NCBI GenBank assembly: GCA_028288485.1
Contig: JAQBNO010000103.1
Span: 1 to 56,666 of the forward strand
Direction: 5' to 3'
DNA from: Segetibacter sp.
GTDB lineage: Bacteria > Bacteroidota > Bacteroidia > Chitinophagales > Chitinophagaceae
Length of the DNA stretch: 56,666 nt
The notes under the pieces are model-generated. The model saw nothing but the letters and a program-made list of their open reading frames with translations, was not told the DNA's origin and did not search any database. Positions 34,601-43,328 of the stretch are shown here, in pieces. Each line of letters begins with the position of its first letter. Position 1 is the stretch's first letter. The position numbers were made by a program, and so were the translations under genes.

Positions 34601-36346
34601 TCACTTACTTTTCTGAAAAGGCTGATACGACAGTTGAAACACAAGCGAAAACATAACTACCAACAACGCTCCAACAGCATTCAACCATAAAAAGCTAAGA
34701 TTGATCACTCCATATTCATTTAAAAAAAACAAAGCAACAATAATAATTTCTGAAATGATGGCGCTCCAGAAAACAGCCTTACCCCCTACCCTTTTTACAT
34801 AAAACGCAACGAGGAATATGCCCAATATGACGCCATAAAAAAGAGAACCCAATATATTTACTGCTTCGATCAAACTTCCCATACGGTTGGCAAACTGGGC
34901 CACAATTATGCAAAAGATACCCCAGGCGAAAGTATAGATTCTCGATATTCGGTATTCTTTTTTCCCTAGTTCACCTTCATTTAACTCCGCGTCGTTTTTC
35001 GAAAACCGACGGTGAAAGTCGATCATGGTACACGACGCGAGGGAGTTTAATGCAGCAGCTATAGAACCCCATGCAGCAAGAAAAATGATAGCGATCAATA
35101 AACCGATAAGTCCGACCGGTAAATAATCGATCACGAAGCGGAGAAAGATATAGTTCGTATCGTTATTATCAGCAAGCGGCAATGCTTTTTTGATGTATCC
35201 TTTATATGCACCCCGTAACGCCTCCAACTGCTTATTATTGAGGGCCACACTATCCTTTAGTTCTTTTAATTTGCCAACATTATTTGCATGATAGGCATTT
35301 ATATAATCGCTACTTAATTCGGCCTGCTTCGCATTTTTTGTAACATATTCAGCTTGTACTAATTTAAGCGAATCTTTATAAACTGTCTGCTGTGCTTTTT
35401 CCTCAACAGCCCGGTTATGAAAAACGGGAGAAGGCTTAAATTGGTAAAAAGTAAATAGCAACGCGCCAATCAGCAGAATAAAAAATTGCATTGGAACTTT
35501 TACTAAACCGTTCATTAATAAACCAAGCTTGCTTTCGGTAGTGTTTTTGGCAGTAAGGTATCTCCCAACCTGGCTTTGGTCAGTTCCAAAATAAGACAAA
35601 GCAAGAAAAAAACCACCAATAACACCACTCCAGATATTGTATTTGTCTCTCCAGTCGAAGTGCCCCCCTTCAGCACCCGTTGTTATAACATTCAACTTAC
35701 CCGATGCTCCGCTTACACGTAGCGCATCTGCAAATCCGATTCCCGGCGGAAGCAGGTGAACAATCATGTAGCCGGCAAGGAACATTCCTATAAAAATTAT
35801 GACAAATTGAAGTTGTTGAGTATAAGCAACCGCTTTTGCACCTCCCGAAACTGTATAAATAATCAGTAATCCTCCCATTACAATGTTGGTAAGAAAAATA
35901 TTCCAGCCGAGTAGTGAAGAAAGTATAATAGAAGGTGCATAAATACTGATACCGGTAGATAGTCCGCGTTGCAGTAAAAACAGGAAAGAAGTAAGAATCC
36001 GCGTTTGGAGGTCAAACCGTTTTTCTAAAAATTCGTACGCGGTAAAAACCTTTAGCCTGCTAAACAATGGAACAAACGTGATACACAATACAACCATGGC
36101 TAACGGCAACCCGAAGTAATATTGAACGAAGCGCATTCCATCGGTGAAGGCCTGGCCCGGTGCTGAAAGAAAGGTGACTGCGCTTGCCTGGGTTCCCATA
36201 ATGCTGAGTAGCACCAGGTACCATGGCATGCTGCGATTGCTTAAAAAATAACCGTCTAAATCTTTTGAAGTACGGCTTTTGTATAAGCCATAAGCAATTA
36301 TTCCTAAAAGGGTTGCAATCAGAACGATCCAGTCAATACCACTCAT
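34601..36346 (-). CDS. Sodium:solute symporter (SSS family)
   Basis: 581 aa with about thirteen membrane helices; SSS motifs include the start IDWIVLIATLLGI, GTQASAVTFLSAPG (51-64) and FGTDQSQVGRYL (253-264). An extra hydrophilic, coiled-coil-prone segment of about 100 residues (302-400) interrupts the helices. Sodium-driven inner-membrane uptake; the substrate is unknown, though sugars/sialic-acid-like or acidic substrates are typical. Its ATG lies in an ATGA overlap with a 40-aa membrane protein gene upstream. Confidence 0.92.
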   Translation of the reverse strand: MSGIDWIVLIATLLGIIAYGLYKSRTSKDLDGYFLSNRSMPWYLVLLSIMGTQASAVTFLSAPGQAFTDGMRFVQYYFGLPLAMVVLCITFVPLFSRLKVFTAYEFLEKRFDLQTRILTSFLFLLQRGLSTGISIYAPSIILSSLLGWNIFLTNIVMGGLLIIYTVSGGAKAVAYTQQLQFVIIFIGMFLAGYMIVHLLPPGIGFADALRVSGASGKLNVITTGAEGGHFDWRDKYNIWSGVIGGFFLALSYFGTDQSQVGRYLTAKNTTESKLGLLMNGLVKVPMQFFILLIGALLFTFYQFKPSPVFHNRAVEEKAQQTVYKDSLKLVQAEYVTKNAKQAELSSDYINAYHANNVGKLKELKDSVALNNKQLEALRGAYKGYIKKALPLADNNDTNYIFLRFVIDYLPVGLIGLLIAIIFLAAWGSIAAALNSLASCTMIDFHRRFSKNDAELNEGELGKKEYRISRIYTFAWGIFCIIVAQFANRMGSLIEAVNILGSLFYGVILGIFLVAFYVKRVGGKAVFWSAIISEIIIVALFFLNEYGVINLSFLWLNAVGALLVVMFSLVFQLSYQPFQKSK

Positions 36347-36465
36347 GAAAAGTAATTAGTGAACCAAACAAAAAAGATAACCAAAACCAGTATAAACAAA
36401 ATCACAAAGTAGTACCAGTGGCTCCATTTTTTAAAAAGCGGAATTTGATCTGTTTGTTGTTTCAT
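36343..36465 (-). CDS. Small single-pass membrane protein (40 aa), symporter-linked
   Basis: Translation from ATG at 36465 begins MKQQTDQIPLFKKWSHWYYF, continues with one hydrophobic helix rich in V, I, L and F, and ends NYFS. Its TGA overlaps the symporter ATG (ATGA), so the two are probably translationally coupled. Too short for routine gene finding. Known SSS transporters such as ActP and PanF have small membrane partners (YjcH, YhdT); this one is not recognisably related but could play a similar part. Function unknown. Confidence 0.7.
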   Translation of the reverse strand: MKQQTDQIPLFKKWSHWYYFVILFILVLVIFFVWFTNYFS

Positions 36466-36794
36466 GATCAGCATTGTAAAAATTAGTTACCGGTTGCAGG
36501 ATAAGTTACACGTTACCAGTTGTCGGTTTCCGGTTTGGTTTATGAATGCCTGAGACAGTTGGTTTATGTCTGCCTGTTTATAAAAATTAATACTTGAAAA
36601 AGCCAAATAACGATTTGCTGACGAACACTTCCGCTATTCGCGGAACCGCCCAATCTGTTTACCCACGGCACAAGAGTGCGACGCAACGATGTTTCACCAT
36701 GAAATACAAATGCCGGTACCCAAAAGATGACAGTGATAGAGAAATCTGATGAATATCTTGTAATTCCGAATTTCCGGTTCTCACTACTCCCTCC
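36466..36794. other. Intergenic region with repeat end
   Basis: 329 nt. Includes degenerate ACCGGTT/CGGTTTCCGG units around 36490-36535 and an L-type repeat end at 36668-36686. The downstream genes on the minus strand may have their own promoter here. Confidence 0.5.
36668..36686 (-). repeat. Interspersed repeat end (L type)
   Basis: GCACAAGAGTGCGACGCAA differs from the L-type end (reverse complement) only in its first bases, and is followed by CGATG as in other copies. Confidence 0.75.
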
Positions 36795-36965
36795 TCACTC
36801 ATCCTTCTTACTTCCACCTGCCACCATGCCACTTGCTATCAAGCCCAGCACAAGGCCGAGCACCAGGCCGATAGCCACCTTCTTAATGGCAAAGCCAATG
36901 ATTAATCCTATAATAATAAGTACGGTGAAACTGATCTTTTTCCGCTGCCTGTACTGGTTAGCCAT
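36795..36965 (-). CDS. Small membrane protein (56 aa)
   Basis: Starts MANQYRQRKKISF, then two short hydrophobic stretches (about 14-27 and 30-46) rich in Gly, Ile, Val and Leu with GLVLGLVLGLIASG, and a charged tail KKDE. An upstream in-frame ATG at 36989 exists, but the chosen start lies one base after the stop of the deacetylase gene, which fits translational coupling. Glycine-zipper-like repeats suggest helix packing. No family recognised. Confidence 0.6.
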   Translation of the reverse strand: MANQYRQRKKISFTVLIIIGLIIGFAIKKVAIGLVLGLVLGLIASGMVAGGSKKDE

Positions 36966-36966
36966 G

Positions 36967-39570
36967 TTACTTGTTTTTGGGAAGTGCAATTAAATTAGCC
37001 ATCAAACGGTAAGCACCAGGCACCCCGGCCGGCAGTTGCCGGAACAATACCAGGCTTACATACGCAAAATTCCCTTTCCCGTATTTCGTAATTACAAGAC
37101 TTCCATTGCCTTCCTTCTCACCGGTATCATTCATACTAATCAGCTTTTCGTAATGCTCGTCTGACTGATCTACCTGGTAGGTACTCCTCTCCTGCACCCA
37201 ACCTTCAAAATCGTTGCCGGTTATTTTGTTAGGATAATTAAACGCGGGATGTTTTGGAAGGAGCAAATTTACCTTCGCATTCTCTTCCGTTACCCTCGAA
37301 CCAACGCTTATAGAAAACGGGTAAGGGCCTACATTTATCCGCTTCGAACCTACCTGGTTGCTCTTCATGTACTGAACAATAAGGTTTCCGCCATTCTCTA
37401 CATACCGGTTCAATACGTCGTTTCTATTGCTTAAATACTCATAAATATTATGTGCACGTACGCCAACAATGATTGCGTCGAATTGCTGAAGGGCCGCATC
37501 GTTTAAATCTGCTTCATGTAAAAACTTCACATCGTAACCCATTGCGGTAAGTGCATCGGGCACTTTGTCGCCCGCACCAATTATATAACCGAGTTTTTTT
37601 CCAACTGTTTTAATTTCAGCTTCAACTACCCTTAAATTGTCGGCATAGAAATAATTAAGGTAGGGAATATGGTCGTATTTTATCGTCCTTATATTCTGGC
37701 TGAAGCGTTGTTCTTTGCCCTTTACATTTAAGGCAAGCACCGGCTCTATATAATTCTTCTGACCTTTATAAAACACATCCTTTACTTTAACAGGAATTGA
37801 ACCGCCGACCCCTCTTTTAAAATCAATAGGTACATTTTTCAAGGCATCGGTGCCGCTGCCATTTTGGAGCGTAAGCGTTACAGGAACTTTTTCAGCATTA
37901 ATATTACTTACATAATTTACAAATAACGAAGGATTTGTAGCAGGTATTACACCCGTAAGTACTATTGTGGGAGAAATGGAAACAGTAACTTTTGGAATAA
38001 TGGTTAACGGCTCATACATCTCACCTTTAACAGGGTCGGTAAATTTGTTCTGTAATGGCCTTTCAACTTCAAAATCCTGCCCTTCTATTTGTATGGTAAA
38101 CTTGGCGATATAATTCGGTTTGTTCTGAGCCTCGCCGATATACAACGGGTTTTCCACGTCAAAATATCCTTGCTTCATTGGCTTTTCTAACCAATACGGC
38201 TGCGACAACCGAGCCTGGTCATCGACTTTAAAAGTATAATCAATGCTTACATTTTGATTTGCCGACAGCGTTATTTGAACACTGCTATCTAACATAGCTG
38301 ACTTTGAAGATGCTGCAAAAAAGAAAACATTGGAAGTATTGTCAGGCTTTACCTGCGCCAACCTTTGCTGCATAATTGCATCGCTCGAAATAAGAGAAAG
38401 CCTTTTAAGCAAAGCCCGCGAATTACTCCTGTTATTAAAGTTCATGCTTATTTTCAAACTGTCACCCTGAACAGCTGTTTCCTGTTGAGTTACTGCTTCA
38501 GCAAACAGCCCTGTGCATGCTTCAATTACCGCCTGTGTCTCAATAAGTTTCCTGTTTCTCCAGTTGCTTTCAGGCAAGGCCTTTATTGCATTATACAAAC
38601 TCACTAATGCTGGTACTGACTGTTCTGGCTTTTCAAAATCGTAGTTTTTAATAAGCTGGTTCAGCATAAGCTGAATATTGCTCCCCCCATTTACACGGTC
38701 CCAACTCGTTACTATCCCATCCATTAAGTCAGTATGGGGAGTATCGCCACCTGTAGTCGTAAAGTACTCATATAATGGACCTCTTCGTCTTCCACTGCCG
38801 GTTCCCTGGCTTTTGTGCATGCTACGGGCTTCGCCGCCAATTTCTCCATAACTTTTACCAATAAGCGGGTTAAGTACTCCTACATTTATTTTTAACTGAT
38901 CGTCGCTGGTAGTATTATTTCCACCACCGAAGTTAAAAGTGTTCCAGAAAATTCTTTTTGCCTGCCACGGTTTAACTCCGTATTTAAATTGTTCGGGAAA
39001 CCTGTTGGGATCTGCTGCTGCTGTAAAAGCCTCATCTGCTAAAATTGCTGAAGCGGCATGGTGACCGTGACCGGCTCTTTTATCGGGTGGAAAACGTTTA
39101 ATGATTACGTCAGGCTGGTATTGCCTGATGATCCATACCACATCACTCAAAATTTTATCCTTCCCCCAAATACGCAAAGCTTCATCGGCACTTTTGCTAA
39201 ACCCAAATTCGTAAGCGCGGCTAAAAAACTGTTCGGCTCCGTCCAGTCTTCTTGCAGCCAGTAATTCCTGGGTACGAATTAATCCAAGTTCAATTCCCTG
39301 CTCATTTCCAATAAGGTTTTGACCGCCATCACCCCTTGTTATACTAAGGTAACCGGTGCGGTATAATTTTTCCTTCGCCAGGTAAGGAAGCAAAGTATTA
39401 TTCTCGTCATCCGGATGAGCAGCTATATATAAAACACTTCCTAAAACGTTTAATTTTTTAAGTTGCATATACATATCAGCACTGTTAAAAGTTTCAGGCT
39501 GCTGGCTGTAGGCTGTTGAAAGCGAAAAGCAAAAAGCAATAACTAATAAACGGTATAAATTTCTGATCAT
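36967..39570 (-). CDS. Exported PIG-L (LmbE) family deacetylase, long form
   Basis: 867 aa from ATG 39570, which begins a good signal peptide (cleavage near TAYSQ); the frame reaches back to 39612 but those residues do not fit. The N-terminal PIG-L domain has AHPDDE (51-56) and HGHH (168-171), the zinc-binding motifs of N-acetylglucosaminyl deacetylases. A long middle region of beta-rich sequence follows, and residues about 650-760 look like a glutamine-amidotransferase-like Rossmann domain (GYDVKFLHEADLN, FDAIIVGVRAHN). Probably a periplasmic deacetylase of an amino sugar or glycoconjugate. First gene of a minus-strand set with two small membrane proteins and a symporter. Confidence 0.85.
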   Translation of the reverse strand: MIRNLYRLLVIAFCFSLSTAYSQQPETFNSADMYMQLKKLNVLGSVLYIAAHPDDENNTLLPYLAKEKLYRTGYLSITRGDGGQNLIGNEQGIELGLIRTQELLAARRLDGAEQFFSRAYEFGFSKSADEALRIWGKDKILSDVVWIIRQYQPDVIIKRFPPDKRAGHGHHAASAILADEAFTAAADPNRFPEQFKYGVKPWQAKRIFWNTFNFGGGNNTTSDDQLKINVGVLNPLIGKSYGEIGGEARSMHKSQGTGSGRRRGPLYEYFTTTGGDTPHTDLMDGIVTSWDRVNGGSNIQLMLNQLIKNYDFEKPEQSVPALVSLYNAIKALPESNWRNRKLIETQAVIEACTGLFAEAVTQQETAVQGDSLKISMNFNNRSNSRALLKRLSLISSDAIMQQRLAQVKPDNTSNVFFFAASSKSAMLDSSVQITLSANQNVSIDYTFKVDDQARLSQPYWLEKPMKQGYFDVENPLYIGEAQNKPNYIAKFTIQIEGQDFEVERPLQNKFTDPVKGEMYEPLTIIPKVTVSISPTIVLTGVIPATNPSLFVNYVSNINAEKVPVTLTLQNGSGTDALKNVPIDFKRGVGGSIPVKVKDVFYKGQKNYIEPVLALNVKGKEQRFSQNIRTIKYDHIPYLNYFYADNLRVVEAEIKTVGKKLGYIIGAGDKVPDALTAMGYDVKFLHEADLNDAALQQFDAIIVGVRAHNIYEYLSNRNDVLNRYVENGGNLIVQYMKSNQVGSKRINVGPYPFSISVGSRVTEENAKVNLLLPKHPAFNYPNKITGNDFEGWVQERSTYQVDQSDEHYEKLISMNDTGEKEGNGSLVITKYGKGNFAYVSLVLFRQLPAGVPGAYRLMANLIALPKNK

Positions 39571-39895
39571 GCCGCGAAGATAAAGGAAGATAAAGTTTGA
39601 ACACATGAACATCAGTATGTACAGGACGGTTTTTTCAAGTCTTTACGAAATACCAGCGAACACTCGTTTCCCAGCGATCCATTTTCTTTGAAATGCAATT
39701 TTCCTTACCGGGCTGTCATGTATGGAAAGTTAACGCAGAAACCAAGGCATTTCGCAATATTTCCGCTTTTACCCTAGCTCCTTTTTTTGGGTTTCATACA
39801 GCGGTTTTTTTGGCAGCTCCTGTTGTGTCACTCACTTGTACCGCATCTTTTCAGGGCGCATAGATCGACCAATCCAACCGTTTCGCACATGTAAA
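39571..39895. other. Divergent intergenic region with repeat end
   Basis: 325 nt between the deacetylase start and a small possible gene. Holds an R-type repeat end (39823-39841), preceded by TTTTTTTGGCAGC, which resembles flanks of other copies. No further gene seen. Confidence 0.5.
39823..39841 (+). repeat. Interspersed repeat end (R type)
   Basis: TTGTGTCACTCACTTGTAC, identical to 32798-32816 and to the inverted right ends of elements 1-3. Confidence 0.8.
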
Positions 39896-40132
39896 ATGAA
39901 ATCTACCGTTCATTTTCTATTACATTCATGCACAGGCTTTACTATACTCCTTAAGATAGAAGGAGAGGTTTCTCAACAACTAAAAGCTGCTACAATAACA
40001 GCTGCGAGGCAAAAGAATTTGACGTTAACACAATTGACCCCGTATAAAAACAATAGTTACTATCTTCGTGAACCTTTAGATAACGAAAAACTTATATTTT
40101 TTAATTCTAACATCCTGCCTGCAGCATTATAA
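39896..40132 (+). CDS. Small hypothetical protein
   Basis: 78 aa from ATG 39896 (the open frame reaches 39836, but that part lies in the repeat). MKSTVHFLLHSCTG, then alternating strand/helix-like sequence with GEVSQQLKAATITAARQKN and YKNNSYYLREPLDNEK. No family recognised, no signal peptide. The codon pattern is plausible but short; may be spurious. Confidence 0.35.
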   Translation: MKSTVHFLLHSCTGFTILLKIEGEVSQQLKAATITAARQKNLTLTQLTPYKNNSYYLREPLDNEKLIFFNSNILPAAL

Positions 40133-40252
40133 CGGAAGAATTTTATTGTATCAGTAAACATAATTTTTGAATCTTCGTGCCTTTTAAAGGAGTTGCGGAA
40201 CTGTTTTTAACGGGAAAGCGGCGGGGCTTTAGGTTTAATTACATCTAATTCT

Positions 40253-42883
40253 ATGAATCATACACAAGCATCAACATTTCTTGCCAGGGCTAATAATTGC
40301 TTTTACGTTTCTTTAGACCATAATCTATCCATACTAAGCGCCAACGAAAAGTTTTCCAATCTTTTTACTCCTCATGCAATAGAACCGGGGAAACCGTTTT
40401 TACCTCTTTTCGCCTTACCGTTACAGCAAAAGTGGAAAAATTGTTTTAGTAACAATACCACTCCGGATCGTAATCCACGGGCAGTGACCAACGCAGTAGA
40501 AGCTGGCATGCGAACGCTAAATATTGAGTGGAACATTTTTGACGTAATAAATACAGAAAACAAAAATACTGGTTTTGAAGTATTGGGAGTTTTGTTGCAA
40601 GAGCCTGCAGGTGAAGTGACGATAAATAAAGAATCTGAGCTAAACAATGAAAAATACTATCGTTCGTTATTCGACTATAACCCTAATAGTGTTTTTTCGT
40701 TAGATAACACCGGCAAGCTGATAAAAGTAAACAACGCTTTTACCAAACTGCTTGAATGGACCGAAGATGAGCTGCATCCTTCACCTTTAAATGTAATTTT
40801 TCGTGAAGATGATATTGAAATTGCAAAAGAATATTACCACAAGGCCCTTGAAGGAAATAGCGCGAATTATAGCGGGAACTTAATTACGAAGAATGGTAAG
40901 AACGTTGATGTTACTATCACTTTCATACCTGTAAAGGACAATGAAAACACAATCGGGGTTAACTGCAGGATTGAAAATATAACCGAAAGTGTTGTTGCGA
41001 ATAAAACGCTGCTTAAACAGGAAGAAAGACTTAAATCGGTACTTAGCAAATTAAAAAAAGTATTAAACTCTTCCTTAGATGTGATCTGCACTATTGACCG
41101 GGATGGAAAGTTTATTAAAGTTAGTGCGGCCTCAAAAAAACTATTAGGTTACGAACCCCGGGAATTAGCAGGTAAACACTTTATGGATTTTATCTACGAA
41201 GAAGACCTTGACAGGACATTTGAAGCTAATTTAAAAATACAAAGTGGCATCGCTACCACCAATTTCGAAAACAGGTACTATAGAAAAGACCGTTCCATTG
41301 CTGACCTCGTTTGGTCGTCGCGGTGGGATGAAGGAGATCAGAGGTACTACGCGATAGCAAGAGATGCCAGCGAGAAAAAAGCAAGCGAAGCGGCACTGAA
41401 AGCATCAGAAGAAAAATACAAGATACTCTTTTACAACCATCCGTTACCTACCTGGATTTACGATGTAGAGACATTTATGTTTATTGAAGTAAACGAAGCT
41501 GCAATTGAACATTATGGTTACAGCCGCGAAGAATTTTTGAAGATGAAGTTGCAGGACATATTAGTGGGACAGGAGGTTCAAAGATTTGAAAATTTACACA
41601 ACCAGGAAGGATTTCACCTGAACAGGCACAAGGATCTATGGAAGCACAAAAAAAAGAATAATGAAGTATTATATGCCGAAATAACTTCCAACTTCATTGA
41701 CTACCAGGGCAGAAAAGCCAAGCTTGTATTATCAATTGACAGAACAGAACATATAATAGCCGAACAGGAATTATTAAAAAGCAATGAAAAATATTACTAT
41801 TTAAGCGAAGCAACATTCGATGCGATATGGGACTGGGACATACAGTCGGGAGATGTTCAATGGAACGAGGGTGTAAAAAAGATGTTTGAAATGCCTCATC
41901 TTACAACCACAACCAAGGTGGATTGGTGGCTTGATAATCTTCATCCTGACGATCGTGCAAGAGTTGAAGTAAAACTACAGGAGCATATAAAAACCAATAA
42001 TTCGAATTGGGAAGATGAATACAGGTTTAAAATTGACAGCAACACCTATAAATATATTTTTGCGAGGGGCTATATCATTTTTGATGCAGCCAAAGGCCCG
42101 GTTAGGATGATCGGGGCTATGCAGGATCTTACCGAAAGAAAGAGGCATGAAAACACATTGCAGAAATTGAATAGTTCACTTGAAAAAAGAGCAAAAGAAT
42201 TGGCCGAATCAAATGCCGAATTAGAAAGATTTGCTTATGTTGCCTCTCACGACCTGCAGGAGCCTTTACGCATGGTGACCAGCTTTCTTCAATTGTTGGA
42301 GAAAAGGTATAAAGACAAGCTGGACCAGAAGGCTCACGAGTATATTAATTATGCCGTGGATGGGGCAGAAAGAATGAAAAAACTGATTTTGGACCTCCTC
42401 GAATATTCAAGGGTTAACAGCAGTAAAATTGAGAAGGAAGATGTTGATGTAAATGAAATAATGAACGACTTGAAGATCACGTATAAAAATATATTGAAGG
42501 AAACGGATGGCACAATCAACAACAGCGAGTTACCGGTTGTGAAAGGTAATAAAACACAGATACTGCAACTGTTTCAAAACCTGGTAGGAAATGCATTTAA
42601 ATACAAAAGCGACGAGCCCCCGGTTATTAATATCTCTTATGAAGAAGATAATGCTGCATATAAATTTGCCATCTCTGACAACGGAATTGGCATTGACCCT
42701 AAATTCTTCCATAAAATATTTATTATTTTTCAGCGGTTACATAACAGGGAGAAATATTCAGGTACAGGAATAGGCCTTGCAATATGTAAAAAAATAATAG
42801 ATAAACATGGAGGAAAAATCTGGGTATCTTCGACTCCCGGCAAAGGGAGCACATTTTATTTCACTTTGCCAAAATCCAAATAA
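40253..42883 (+). CDS. Multi-PAS sensor histidine kinase
   Basis: 876 aa, no membrane helix, so cytoplasmic. About five PAS-like units: weak one at 1-120, then about 133-255, 262-385, 387-505 and 510-635 (the last, FDAIWDWDIQSGDVQWNEG, is PAS_3-like). A short coiled coil leads to the dimerisation domain with the phospho-accepting His in FAYVASHDLQEP, then N box QNLVGNAFKYK, G1 DNGIGID, F box and G2 SGTGIGLAI. All catalytic motifs intact. This is the phytochrome-like kinase subclass, which commonly pairs with Rcp1-type single-domain receivers such as the gene 11 nt downstream. The signal is unknown. Confidence 0.93.
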   Translation: MNHTQASTFLARANNCFYVSLDHNLSILSANEKFSNLFTPHAIEPGKPFLPLFALPLQQKWKNCFSNNTTPDRNPRAVTNAVEAGMRTLNIEWNIFDVINTENKNTGFEVLGVLLQEPAGEVTINKESELNNEKYYRSLFDYNPNSVFSLDNTGKLIKVNNAFTKLLEWTEDELHPSPLNVIFREDDIEIAKEYYHKALEGNSANYSGNLITKNGKNVDVTITFIPVKDNENTIGVNCRIENITESVVANKTLLKQEERLKSVLSKLKKVLNSSLDVICTIDRDGKFIKVSAASKKLLGYEPRELAGKHFMDFIYEEDLDRTFEANLKIQSGIATTNFENRYYRKDRSIADLVWSSRWDEGDQRYYAIARDASEKKASEAALKASEEKYKILFYNHPLPTWIYDVETFMFIEVNEAAIEHYGYSREEFLKMKLQDILVGQEVQRFENLHNQEGFHLNRHKDLWKHKKKNNEVLYAEITSNFIDYQGRKAKLVLSIDRTEHIIAEQELLKSNEKYYYLSEATFDAIWDWDIQSGDVQWNEGVKKMFEMPHLTTTTKVDWWLDNLHPDDRARVEVKLQEHIKTNNSNWEDEYRFKIDSNTYKYIFARGYIIFDAAKGPVRMIGAMQDLTERKRHENTLQKLNSSLEKRAKELAESNAELERFAYVASHDLQEPLRMVTSFLQLLEKRYKDKLDQKAHEYINYAVDGAERMKKLILDLLEYSRVNSSKIEKEDVDVNEIMNDLKITYKNILKETDGTINNSELPVVKGNKTQILQLFQNLVGNAFKYKSDEPPVINISYEEDNAAYKFAISDNGIGIDPKFFHKIFIIFQRLHNREKYSGTGIGLAICKKIIDKHGGKIWVSSTPGKGSTFYFTLPKSK

Positions 42884-42894
42884 TAAACCAAACT

Positions 42895-43326
42895 ATGAAA
42901 AACATTCACATACTGTTGGTAGAGGATAATGAAGGTGATATTATATTAACGCAGGAGGCACTGTCTGATGCAAAAATAAAAAACAAAGTCTCGGTAAGCC
43001 GAGACGGAGAAGAAGCGATTAGCTACCTGAATAAGGCTTTGGAAGACCCCGAAGAACTGCTGCCAGATTTAATATTACTCGATATCAATCTTCCGAAGAT
43101 AGACGGCAAAGAAGTCTTGCATTATATAAAGACTACCCCTTCCTTTAAAAAGATTCCTGTGGTTATGCTAACCACGTCTTCCTCCGAATTAGACGTCGTG
43201 GATTCTTATAATAATTATGCGAATTGTTTCATTTCGAAACCTGTCGACCTCAATAAATTTTTTGATGTCGTAAGGATGATTGAAGATTTCTGGATAACCA
43301 TAGTTAAACTGCCCTCAAAAGATTAA
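42895..43326 (+). CDS. Single-domain response regulator (Rcp1-like)
   Basis: 143 aa, receiver domain only. Acidic pocket E10/D11 (LLVEDNEGD), phospho-acceptor D63 (LILLDINLPK), Thr/Ser switch in VVMLTTSS and Lys in FISKPVD. The GD after the acidic pair and the extended loop EDPEELLPD are Rcp1 features. Sits between two kinases, with 11- and 2-nt gaps, so it probably relays phosphate from the first. Confidence 0.93.
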   Translation: MKNIHILLVEDNEGDIILTQEALSDAKIKNKVSVSRDGEEAISYLNKALEDPEELLPDLILLDINLPKIDGKEVLHYIKTTPSFKKIPVVMLTTSSSELDVVDSYNNYANCFISKPVDLNKFFDVVRMIEDFWITIVKLPSKD

Positions 43327-43328
43327 AA

